DNA of 64,000 nucleotides, from the NCBI GenBank assembly GCA_014904845.1, contig MU119238.1, positions 1 to 64,000 on the forward strand, in the 5' to 3' direction. Position numbers and translations under genes: made by a program. Below the pieces are notes generated by a model. That model was not told where the DNA came from. It did not search any database and saw only the letters and a list, made by a program, of their open reading frames with translations. This stretch comes from Acephala macrosclerotiorum (Eukaryota > Ascomycota > Leotiomycetes > Helotiales > Mollisiaceae). Shown piece by piece: positions 36,906 to 46,309 of this stretch (within the stretch, counting starts at the first letter, position 1; the number at the start of each line of letters is the position of its first letter).

Positions 36906-37954
36906 CTACTCCTCAATCAACCTATAAACACCCGCCATCGCCCCAGCCATCTTCTTCAACGTATGTCCTCTCCCCTGAGGACCAGGATCATTCAACTCCT
37001 TCACCTCCTCACCTTATCCACACCCACCTCCAAAATCGTCCCTCCGACATTGTTCTGATCCTAGATCAAGTCCAACATCACTTGTGCAACCTATTGCGCT
37101 ATCACCCAAGTATCGACCGTTTCATCAAATCAGGCTAGCTTGTCGTTTGTCCCTGTTCATTTAAAGCTTAGAGTCAGCATTCTCGATTGATGCCCTTCAA
37201 AGAGGTGGAGAGGGTGTCCCAGCAGTCTTAGGACATTCAGGCCTCTCAAGATGAAGAGTAGAGTGCTTTTAGAACGGGAGACTCACAAAGCGGTGTTTTC
37301 ACACAACCAGGTGGAACGGCGTTGACGCGGATGTTTGATTTGGGTTCGAGCTCGGCTGGAGAGCGGGTGAATCTATTCATAGCGTGCTTGGAAGCTGCAT
37401 ACATCGGCGCGCCCAGGATATCGGATTGCCCTGCCGTCGAAGACACAATGAGTATTACTCCATGGCCTAGCTTTGGACGCATGAAAGAGTCTATTGCTAG
37501 CTGAGTGGCGCGGATTTGGGGGGGGGGGTGATGCTTATGTCTAATGTTTTGAAGGATGATTGGGGGATTTGATCGATACTGGTTTTGAAGTGCCAGACGT
37601 TGGAGTATGGCTACTTCAAAGGTCAGGAATTTATGGCTGTCCGTGAAGAGAGGGGATACGGACTGGCCCGAATACTCCAGCGCCGGGACAGACGATGTCT
37701 AAGGCGCCGAAGTGCTTGATGGCGGTGTCGAAGGTAACTTGAAGCTGGCTCCAGCCTGTGATGTCGGTCTTGACGAAAATAGCTTTCGCTTTGCCTCTGG
37801 GTGTATTCACAACTTCTTCGGCTTCAGGACGTAGAGTAAGGTCGGCGATGAGGACGTTGCAGCCGTTTTCGAGGAGAAATTCGGTGAACTCTAGACAGAT
37901 TCCGGAGCCATCTCCTATCACCAAAGCAGTTTTGCCCTTCAAATTGAGAGCCAT
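36906..37954 (-). pseudogene. Short-chain dehydrogenase (15-PGDH-like), multiply broken
   Basis: Starts intact: MALNLKGKTALVIGDGSGI (cofactor loop; family usually TGxxxGIG, here IGDGSGI), LIADLTL and DIVCPGAGVFG (NGAG-like). A plausible 53-bp intron joins to PYSNVWHFKTSIDQIPQSS. The frame is then lost at a run of 11 G/C bases near 37518-37528. It resumes as IRATQLAIDSF, HGVILIVSSTAGQ, the catalytic YAASKHAM (YxxxK) and RVNAVPPGCVKTPL. The C-terminal part has TGA at 37130-37132, TAG at 37091-37093 and 37061-37063, and a one-base deletion just before 37001. After that, KELNDPGPQGRGHTLKKMAGAM leads to a stop at 36906. Five independent lesions make it dead. Two of the stops fit CAG-to-TAG and the TGA fits TGG-to-TGA. 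Confidence 0.85.
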
Positions 37955-38351
37955 GGTAAACGAAACTCAGAGGGGCTCTGAAGCGATGTGCAAATACTCG
38001 GAAGCTTTGTCCTGTCCTGGTACAGAACTCCTTCTGCTGACAGTTCTTCTGGTCCACATATACATGAACTTATATGAACTCAACAATATTCTCTTTTCAG
38101 GCCTATGTCAATACACACCCTTTCTCTTATCGCATCCCAAATGATATTACAAATTCGCGATGCACGCTTGCGCACTCACGGAGGTGCCTCCGCATCCTCT
38201 TATCCCCCCGAATTCTTGGTACCAGGATATTCGGAAGTGTCACCGAGAACCAACTGGAGTTACGGTTGGCTTCGCTGCAAGGTAAATTGCTTCGAAATTA
38301 ATGAGTAGGGTTGTGGCGTAACGGGATGCTCTATACCGTGCTCAGTACTTA
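37955..38351. other. Intergenic left of the MITE
   Basis: 397 bp. Short overlapping frames without domains; nothing recognised. It ends with the left TTA target-site copy (38349-38351). Confidence 0.35.
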
Positions 38352-38636
38352 CGAGCCTAGGATTATAAGTCTGTGTTTTTTAGGCATTTTTTAGGGCATT
38401 TTTAAGCAACGAAAACTAAACTCGACGACTTTACTTTAAAAGCATAAAATACGCACAAATTAAAATTATTTGAACTTATATTACAATATTTATAAAAAGC
38501 TATAGTGAGTTTATAAAGCAAATTTGAGTCAATTTAATTTCGTGATTAAAAAAATCGAAATTTGATTTTAGCATTTATTTATTAGCGAGAAGCCCTGAAG
38601 AGCCCTGTAAAACACAGACTTACGATCCCAGGCTCG
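38352..38636. mobile_element. Non-autonomous DNA transposon (MITE), PIF/Harbinger-like
   Basis: The ends form terminal inverted repeats of 28 bp: the left arm (38352-38379) begins CGAGCCTAGG and the right arm, read in reverse complement from 38636, begins CGAGCCTGGG. 25 of 28 positions agree, and all three differences are transitions. TTA flanks both sides (38349-38351 and 38637-38639), a 3-bp target duplication as made by PIF/Harbinger elements. The 230-bp interior is very AT-rich and has no open frame, so the element depends on a transposase elsewhere. The family assignment rests on duplication size and sequence only. Confidence 0.82.
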
Positions 38637-38639
38637 TTA

Positions 38640-39787
38640 ACACTATATCGCCCATAGCCTATTCCCACAGGTAGAGGTTTTGGAAAGCATTGCGATTTCA
38701 GAACCATCAGAATAATAGATCCCGCTTGGAAGACATCGTCAAAATGTGTTGAAGAAAAAGCGAGGATGAGAGATGGACTTTAATGTCTGAGACGGAAAGA
38801 ACACCCATAATTTTCAGGTGAGGACTTGAGGCTTGAGGTTTTACCCTGGGGAGATGAAGCGATTGAAATGAAATATCTAATTCGCTGGGACGCCGTATCT
38901 TGTATCAGCAGAAATCTGGAAGCTAGAAAGGAATACTTCTGACAAGCACGTGTCTACTATCCCTGAATGACTTTAAATGTCCCTCGTACTCATAGTCCTT
39001 TTCTGACTAGCTCTGGTAAAATATTCCGTACCTAATGATGGCCTCTAAAGCTTATTCTTCGCAAGGCCCTGTTGCGTAAATCGAGAGTTGCTGCTGACTT
39101 TGAAGAATGTCTCATATCGCCAGATTAGGATATCATCAGAGGCTTTTCTCGAAAACTCAGCTAGAAGTTTGGTTTTGATGTGAATGTTCCCGGATTGAAT
39201 TCAGCAGTCATAGCCAATGAGTCGGAATATATGAGCTTTAGGAAAGGCTCAGCTTGAGTTCATGTTCTGAACCTCTTCTCCAACCCCTCCTCACATTCCA
39301 GCCTCATACTCAGCATCTCGCGTCACGCCACACACACATACACACCGCCCAAACATTCCGCCACGCGTCTCATCATCTTCTCGATTCTTTCTTGACGGCT
39401 TTGATACTGTTCATTCGTCTCCATCTGAAGTTTGACACAAGCATTCATCACCGTCTGATGTTTAAAACTGCACCTTTGTCCGTGCCTCATGCATCCTCTA
39501 CTCACTTTACCAATTATATCTCTTGAACGTCTCAAATTAGGCTGAAACACAATTAGACTTCTTCTGGCGTGGACGCTGTTGGATATTTGCAGGGGTCTGG
39601 CGCTCTAGGCTGTGCCGCTAAAATCCAGCCGCGTCCACGATCCGCGCCGCGAGCCATTTCTGACAACTTTGACAACTTTGACAACTGAGATCTCGCGCTT
39701 GCGGCAACTTGCTTCAATTCACCAACTTCGATCTGAGGATGCGACCGTGTTGACCAGACCAAGGACATCAGTTGATGGCCTCCAAAG
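38640..39787. other. Intergenic; leader of the transporter-DUF3431 gene at right
   Basis: 1.1 kb. No gene supported; a 90-codon frame at 39254-39526 is Thr/His/Ser-rich translation of CT/CA-rich sequence. A 9-bp unit (TGACAACTT) is repeated three times at about 39660-39686, upstream of the start at 39788. Confidence 0.4.
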
Positions 39788-42296
39788 ATGGCGGAATGGA
39801 AATTACCCACCTACACCCAGGCACGGGATCCCGAGAGCGCGACCGACGACGACGAGACCTTGTTGCCTGGCTCGGGGCAAGAGTCTGAGGATGGCGAGAA
39901 AGGGGAGGGCGAGGGGTCGATGTTGGGGAGTAGGAGGAGTATCAAGAGTACGATTTGGATGGTGTTGATGGCGATGGCGACGCTGAATGGGAGGAGGATT
40001 CTGAATAATGGGTTTCGTGAGTCTCTCTTGTTGGACCCCTGATCTTGGCTGTGTTGGGGTTGAGGGGTTTAGAGAACACGTGCTGACGAACTGTAGCTTA
40101 TCGTGAGTATCGCCAAAACCCAAGATGGACAAAGACTTTGTGTCATACCAGTCCAGAATTTGAAGTTGATTCTTTCTAGCTTTTTACTATGTTTTGCTCA
40201 TACAGTTGGGATCATACACCTCCGTTGCAATCGTCGTTCTTCTCGCTAAACTCAAAAACTTCAGATCTCCAAAGAGGAAAAGCGAAAGTGAATATACATG
40301 GCCTCAAACCATCTTCATCAGATTCAGAATCTTGCTATCTTCGTTTATTGGCGCTCTCTCGATCTTATGCACAGCTCAAGCGATTCTTCATTTCCCGAAT
40401 CTTCCAATTCTTGCAATGCTTCCGGTAAGGCTATCTCGACACGTGAGAGACATATCTGACCGCGTACAGATCTTGACATATGTCAGCGACAGCTTCCTTT
40501 TCCGATTTGCTTACGCTTTGCACTTGCTCCCCGGAGGTCAGAGCACTTCTTTACGAAAAGTTTATTGCATTGCTTTGATCGTTTTGTGTGCTTTTTGCAC
40601 CGTGTACGATGATTATCGGCTGAATATTCGAGGATTGGTTGTTCTTCTGGCTGGATTTGGATTTGCTAGTCTCGCAAAAGTTATTTCGAAAATCGGACCA
40701 AAGATCGAAGCGAAAGGACCTCAAGGGTGGGAGACTAATTTGCAGGTTTACTTGCTTGCTGGAATTCCTCCATTGGTGCTGGCCGCGTATGCAGCTGCGA
40801 GATACGAAAACGTAATTGCAGCCTCGGCGACATACCAATCCTGGACGATCGCTTATCGGGTCATCAATCTTGGTCCTGGTGTCCTCCTTCAGATTATTTT
40901 CGGCAGCTCGATGCTCAGTGCATATCCGTTCATCTCTCAGGAGCACGTGGGTGGCGCGTTAGAGGAAGTGAGCGATCAGGCGAAGGATGCCGTCGCATCA
41001 ACACTTCAAGCTGGATTCTGGACGTTTGTCATTGGAGTTCTTGGCAACGAGAAGAATTTCATCACTTGGTTCCAGGTCATTCCAGTCACCTTCATCTACA
41101 TCATCGGTGTTGGGCCGAAACACATCGGCTACTACCCACCACGGATCATCAACCTCATCTCTCGAGCCATCCGTCGAAGACCAATATCCATCCATGCTGA
41201 GCCCTGGCAATTCAGCATATTCCTCACTACTACTACCATCCTCTTCGCCTGCCTCGTCAGCACCAACACGAACCTATGGGTGAACACCATCGCATACCAA
41301 CGTAACCTGAAGACCTGGCTCGGTCCCGACAAACTCGTCCTCGACACCCTCTACCGCCCACCTCAACTCCGCTCGTTTGATGTCGTAATCGCCCACTCAG
41401 CAGGTGACCCCATCGAAAGAATTACCAACCTCGTCAATACCTACGCCCGCCACGGGTCCATCCAACATCTCGCTCCACGCGTCATAGTATACACCAAAGA
41501 CCCCTCCTTCAACATGACTGAATCCAGCGCCGAGGTTTTGAGAGGCGATTTCGGAGGCGAACTCTCCATCCAAACCCTCCGCAACACAGGTGGTATCACA
41601 GGCTCGTTCCTCCACCATATTCTCTACAGCTGGGAATTCCTCCCTGTTCAGTCCTTGTTCCTCAATACCAACATGACAACCGATGCCGTCCTCCCATTAA
41701 TGATCCCCCGCTTCGAGCAATACTTCATCTCAGCCGGCTTTCCCATCCCTGACGCGCTTCCCAAGACGGGATTCCTGAATCTAGGAGAGCAAGAAACTTG
41801 CTGGTGTGGAGGCTGCTACGATTCTCTTGGCTGGGAAGATACATTCCACCTCATCCCCAGCATGTGGTCCGCTGCTCGCCCCGATTCAAAGACATGCGAA
41901 TCCGTCCTCTTAACATACGGCAACAATTTCATCGCCTCCGCCGCCCGAATTCGTGGCACGAAACGTGAAGTTTGGCAATTACTCTACGATGCATTAGTCA
42001 ATGATGCGAAGAATAATAATTGGGCGCATGCACCGGAGAAGATGCCGAAGAAGCTAAAGGGAGAAGGGGGTTGGGAGTTAGGGGAGTGGAAGGGAGAGCC
42101 GAGGGGGAGGTGGGCGAAGGGGGAGATTTACGGGGAGGAGGATAGTCTTGAGAGGCCGTATCTTGGGTTTACGGTTGAGAGATTGTGGGGTGTGTTGTTA
42201 CAGTGTAGTAATGGGGAGATTGCTTGGAATTGTCCGAGTTTGGAGAGGGAGTGGAGGACGGGTGGGAGGAGGGAGGATTGTGGGTGTATTGAATGA
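39788..42296 (+). CDS. Fusion: DMT/TPT-like nucleotide-sugar transporter domain + DUF3431
   Basis: Four exons: 39788-40016, 40097-40102 (a 6-nt microexon), 40180-40424 and 40470-42296 (768 aa). The cytosolic start is MAEWKLPTYTQARDPESA, and the first helix (IKSTIWMVLMAMATLNGRRILNN) joins through the microexon to GFPYPFYYVLLIQLGSYTSV, matching the usual GFPYP turn of this superfamily. About ten helices follow to residue 440 or so. From about 463, FDVVIAHSAGDPIERI, RVIVYTKDPS, LRNTGGITGSFLHHIL and SLFLNTN match DUF3431, a family with features of a glycosyltransferase fold but no proven activity. A Golgi or ER membrane protein linking sugar-nucleotide import to a lumenal enzyme is my inference. 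The third intron (45 nt) is stop-free. Confidence 0.82.
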
Positions 42297-43095
42297 GGGA
42301 GGAGAGAAGGGAACGACTTTGATTTTCTACGATGCACGATGTTTGGGAGCGGGGGGAGTTCAGGATGGATATGTGTATTTGTACTGTTTATTAAGAAAGG
42401 GGCATGAGCATGACATACTAGAGTATGTCACAGGCATCAAATGCATGAGATTTCTACTGCAGTCGCCGCGAGGCTTGACACTCGTTCGTGAAGTGCAAAA
42501 CTTTGCGATGTTACTCCGCCAATCAGTCTACAAGGTAGATGTTTCTGACCACTTTCGCGACTTCATGGTCACGTTTCTGACCACAACCCTATTTCTGACC
42601 ACTTTCTCCTCCGCGTAGTTTGCGGCGGGAACCCTCATTCGATGCGTCTCATTCGCTGATTACATGCCAAGGGCGGACCTGCATGCGGCGCAGCGGGAGA
42701 TCCACACATTCTTGCGGGCTTCCTTGGGCAACAAGCTTCTAAAATCCATCTCAAATCCATATTGATGCCGGAGTCCGTCTCAATTTCATGTTCGTTTTCT
42801 TGTTTGGGCTTATCTCCAGTCTTATGTCCCCATCACAAAGAGCGTGGTCAGAAAGCTCGAACAGGTCGTTCATATAAAGCTAGAGTCAGCTCTTTGGTCA
42901 TTTATGGCGCAGTTACTGAGTCCAAGTCCGAATGCGAATGCGAAGGTGATCAGAAGTTAGAAGCCAGCACTTTATCAACACCCCCTCTTGTCTATTTCTT
43001 GTTTGCTTTTCGTTCACTCATCACTTGCATCAATTTTCAAGATCGCCTGCAAACTGAAATTAATCCAATTTCCCCAAAGTCAAGTCAACACCACA
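42297..43095. promoter_or_regulatory. Upstream region of the NmrA-like gene
   Basis: 799 bp between two plus-strand genes. Apart from the 11-mer cluster listed separately, nothing coding is supported. A CT-rich leader precedes the start at 43096. Confidence 0.4.
42542..42854. repeat. Four copies of the 11-mer TTTCTGACCAC
   Basis: Exact copies on the plus strand at 42542-42552, 42574-42584 and 42592-42602, and one inverted copy at 42844-42854. A further related core (GGTCA) lies at about 42567-42571. Spaced exact copies in both orientations upstream of a gene suggest protein binding sites. Confidence 0.6.
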
Positions 43096-44361
43096 ATGTC
43101 TAACGAACTTACAGTCCTCGTCACCGGCGTAACAGGTGGTCGTAAGTCCCTCTTCCTCCTCAAGTTCTCAAAATTACCCCGCCATACCCCGCACTTCTAC
43201 ACCCATACTTCGATCTCCTCAACCAGAACGATATTTTCTCTCCTGTCTCCGCGATCGATTAGTGGCTTTCCCTAGACTGACATCCAAACAGAGGGCGGCG
43301 CCGTGGCCCACAAACTGCTGAAAGCTGGACACAAAGTCCACGCAATCGTCAGAGACACCACCAAACCCGCCTCCCTCTCCCTCTCCTCCGCCGGCGCCAA
43401 GATCTTCCCTGGCTCCTTCGACGACATCTCCGCTCTCACATCAGCAGCAACCGGCTGCAACGCCCTCTTCCTTAACGTCTCCCCAACCTTCCCCGACCAA
43501 TCCCTCCAAATCAAACACGCAAAGAATGTCGTAAAAGCAGCGAAGGACGCTAACATCAAACACTGTAAGCCTCACCCACTCCCAGCAAATCCATCTCCAA
43601 ATCCTTCCAACATAAAACACCTAAGAATAGTATACTGACCACTAGCATTAAAAGGCATCGTTAGCACAGCAACGGGAGCAGAATCCTACCTCTCCCAAAA
43701 ATCCTTCGACCCCAGCAACGTTTTCCTCGCAAACTACTGGGCGAATAAGAAAGCCGTGCAAGATCTGGTAAACTTCCTTCTTGATGAAAAATATCCCATT
43801 TCTCCGCGGTTTCACGAAAGAGATAAATAAGCTGACTTGGGAAACTGTGAGTGATAGGTCATGGAGAAATTTGAGCGTTGGACGGTTCTTCAGCCTGCGT
43901 GGTTAATGTCAAACTGGATCGCGCCTTATAGTGCTATGTTCTGGGGTCCTGAACTCGCTTCCGAGCGTGTGATGATCAACGCCTTCGGTCCCGGCACCAA
44001 GATTGAATTATGTGCTGGTGATACTGTGGGGGCTTTTGCTTTAGCTGCTCTCACCTCTACCAAATCCAGTTTTGATAAACAAATTATCAAGCTAGCCTCC
44101 GAACAACTCACCATGGAAGAGACCGCCAAGACCATGGGTGAGGTTGCTGGTGTGGAGGTGGGAGTGAGGTATAGGAGCGAAGAGGAAATTGAAAGTCTCA
44201 AGAAGGTGAACCCGATGGTTGCTACCCATGTTTGGCAGAGGGTTGATGGGAGTGGTGCTGATATTGAGGAGGTCAAGGAGTGGGGTGTGGAATTGTTGAC
44301 TTTCAGGGAGTATTTGGAGGGGAAGAGCGACAAGGTTAAGGAGGCGGTTGGTGTTGAGTAG
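43096..44361 (+). CDS. NmrA-like NAD(P)-binding protein
   Basis: Four exons: 43096-43141, 43292-43564, 43646-43767 and 43858-44361 (314 aa). The first join restores the cofactor loop: VLVTGVTGG joined to QGGAVAHKLL, that is GxxGxxG/A. VHAIVRDTTKPAS (the NADP-side Arg after strand 2) and AGAKIFPGSFDD (the motif G.Di.d) follow. Next are NALFLNVSP, IVSTATGAE, WTVLQPAWLMSNW, and a C-terminal substrate domain with the LTMEETAKTMGEV helix. Family members are atypical SDRs: Aspergillus NmrA is a redox-sensing regulator of AreA, while others are isoflavone-reductase-like enzymes. The canonical catalytic Tyr-x-x-x-Lys is not evident (NYWANKKAV holds the YxxxK-like spacing Y-W-A-N-K), so either role is open. 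Confidence 0.88.
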
Positions 44362-44635
44362 TTGAAACGAGTACTCTCTAGATGCGGGGTTGGGAAGATC
44401 TTACGTGGCGAAAATTTCTAGACCATGTTTAAAAGGTGAACTTCAGGCAGGCAACTCATAAGATTACAATCCGGTACTTTCTCAGTTTGCATTTTGCTTG
44501 AGAACAAGTTCTTCACGGCTGGCTTCATTGCGGCTTCGTGGACTGGGCGCTTCGCTAGAGTGTACTATACCAACATTGGTGAAACATTCAAGTCTCGACT
44601 TCCCTATTCCAAAATTCTACCAACCCATCAGATCC

Positions 44636-45490
44636 TTATGACCTCGCAACCTTATAACCACGATAATCCAAGTCCGGCAACTCCCAATCCCTCATCTTTT
44701 TCCTAGAGTTCGATAAATCAATTTCCACCGCCTCAACATACGGTACCCGAGCCTCAATATCATACTTCTCAAACGCATCCCACATCTCCTCTTCCAACTT
44801 CGGCCCAAGGATAGTATTACTTACTTAAGTAAGCGTGAATGTTACCTCCATCAATCTGCAGGCAAAAATTAGTATGTGATATACTATAGTATCGAAGAAA
44901 GAGCACATATCAAGCTCTCTCGAAACCCCGACCTCCCATGAAGTCTTCAAAGCAAGGTATCCCTCTCATAAAAAAATCAAGTTCTTTTCGTAATATTCCT
45001 CAGCAAGCAGATGGATCTTTTCCTATTTGTGTTTCTGGATGAATTTTTGAGTCTCTGATCGAGATTCTTGACATACCCTAAGGAGGGGAAGATCAAGGAT
45101 GGGTTCGGATTCGATCATCCAGGCCCCTTCATACACCATGCATCTGTAGTATTCACTGTAAACTTTGACGCTGTCGCCGGAGGCGTTGAATACGAGTGAA
45201 AGCACTCGAGGTTGTGGGAGAATCAAGGCCCATACTTTTGCCGGGAGCTCAGTAGGGAGGAAGGGAAAGAAGTAGAAGAAGCGGGCCATGTTTGGTTTAG
45301 GACGATATTTGTGAACATTCTCGCGTTTTACGCGGGGTGCGACTGCAGCGGCGGGGCGCGGCGGAAGGTTCGCGGACGATGTAGACTCGGTCTCGATGGC
45401 CGCAACTTCATTGTCCGTCGCTGTGGAGGACCTTTAAGATCCATTTTCGGGACCTTCAACCTTGATCTTATCGATTGCTAGTTGAGCCAT
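44636..45490 (-). pseudogene. 2EXR-domain gene with four internal stops
   Basis: One continuous frame of 285 codons runs from ATG (45490) to TAA (44636) with coherent family-like sequence all along. N-terminal MAQLAIDKIKVEGPENGS is followed by the 2EXR core FPFLPTELPAKVWALILPQP and LPLLRVCQESRSETQKFI. The acidic end is KLEEEMWDAFEKYDIE and IDLSNSRKKMRDWELPD. It is interrupted by TAA (45434-45436), TAG (45023-45025), TGA (44966-44968) and TAA (44825-44827), with no frameshift. At least three stops are explained by a single C-to-T change (CAA, CAG and CGA codons). 2EXR proteins are expanded in filamentous ascomycetes; their function is unknown. The 89-aa open frame 45023-45289 is just the middle fragment. 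Confidence 0.85.
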
Positions 45491-46309
45491 GTCGCTCACA
45501 AAGTACGATGCAATGATGAGCAGAGTTCGAGGTCACGAATCCGGCACTTGGCGAGACTGGTTGTTGCACGGCCAATATCCTGGTACTTAAGGACAATGAA
45601 GAGTTGTATGTGTCTGTAGAAGAGAAGAATGCAATTGCCCTTGTGAAAGAAAACAAGAGGTCGAAATAATAATAATAAAGGGCACGGCAGTGAGTCAGTG
45701 AGTCAGTCCAACTTAGTCGAGTGGTCGTTTCTATTTCTGTTTAGTTGCTAGTAGCATTCAATACTCCCCCTAACACCTTCACATTACTTCAACCTTGGCG
45801 AGTTGGTGCGATAATTAAAGACGTCCAAAACAATCGAAGGCTGCCTATACAATCAATTGAGAGCCAACGGTATGCGTGCAATTGAATTCTCGTTAAACTT
45901 TGCTCAAGTGGGAGGCCTTTCAGAGAATATCCGGGGTAGAACTCGCTAAACTTTAGTGGGTAATAGGGGTAGGGGCTTCTTCGCTATTTTTCAGGGTACG
46001 ACCGCTAATTTTTAGGCGGCTTGAGCTATTTTAGAGTCTCGCGAGTGAAATGAGCAAAACATTGAAATTTTGAGTAGACAGACTTTGCATTAACCAGAAA
46101 CTTTATGGATGAATCCAAACTCATAAATTCATAGATATTATAGCATTCCTCTTCGTATGACCATCATTATCCTTTGACATCGGCCTTTGAACCTTCGCCG
46201 AATCGTAACACAAAACTCCATAACGCTGGGTATAATGATACTCGCACAAGCATATCTAAGAAAAACATTAAGGAGACTTCGGCCGTTATTACAAGAGTAT
46301 GAAACAACT
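45491..46309. other. Intergenic, repeat-like
   Basis: 819 bp without a supported gene. It holds an AATAATAAT microsatellite (about 45666-45678), tandem GTGAGTCA (about 45689-45706) and the 13-mer repeat listed separately. Possibly old transposon debris. Confidence 0.4.
45891..46015. repeat. Four imperfect copies of CGCTAAACTTTAG-like 13-mer
   Basis: Copies at 45891-45903 (CGTTAAACTTTGC), 45944-45956 (CGCTAAACTTTAG), 45982-45994 (CGCTATTTTTCAG) and 46003-46015 (CGCTAATTTTTAG). Differences are mostly C/T or A/T. Nature unknown. Confidence 0.5.

Noticed and set aside
36756..37058. 100-codon plus-strand frame
   Set aside because: Antisense shadow of the SDR pseudogene's C-terminal part.
45023..45289. 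89-aa protein as a separate small 2EXR gene
   Set aside because: Sequence coherent with the family continues in the same frame beyond both ends, so it is a fragment of a larger broken gene.
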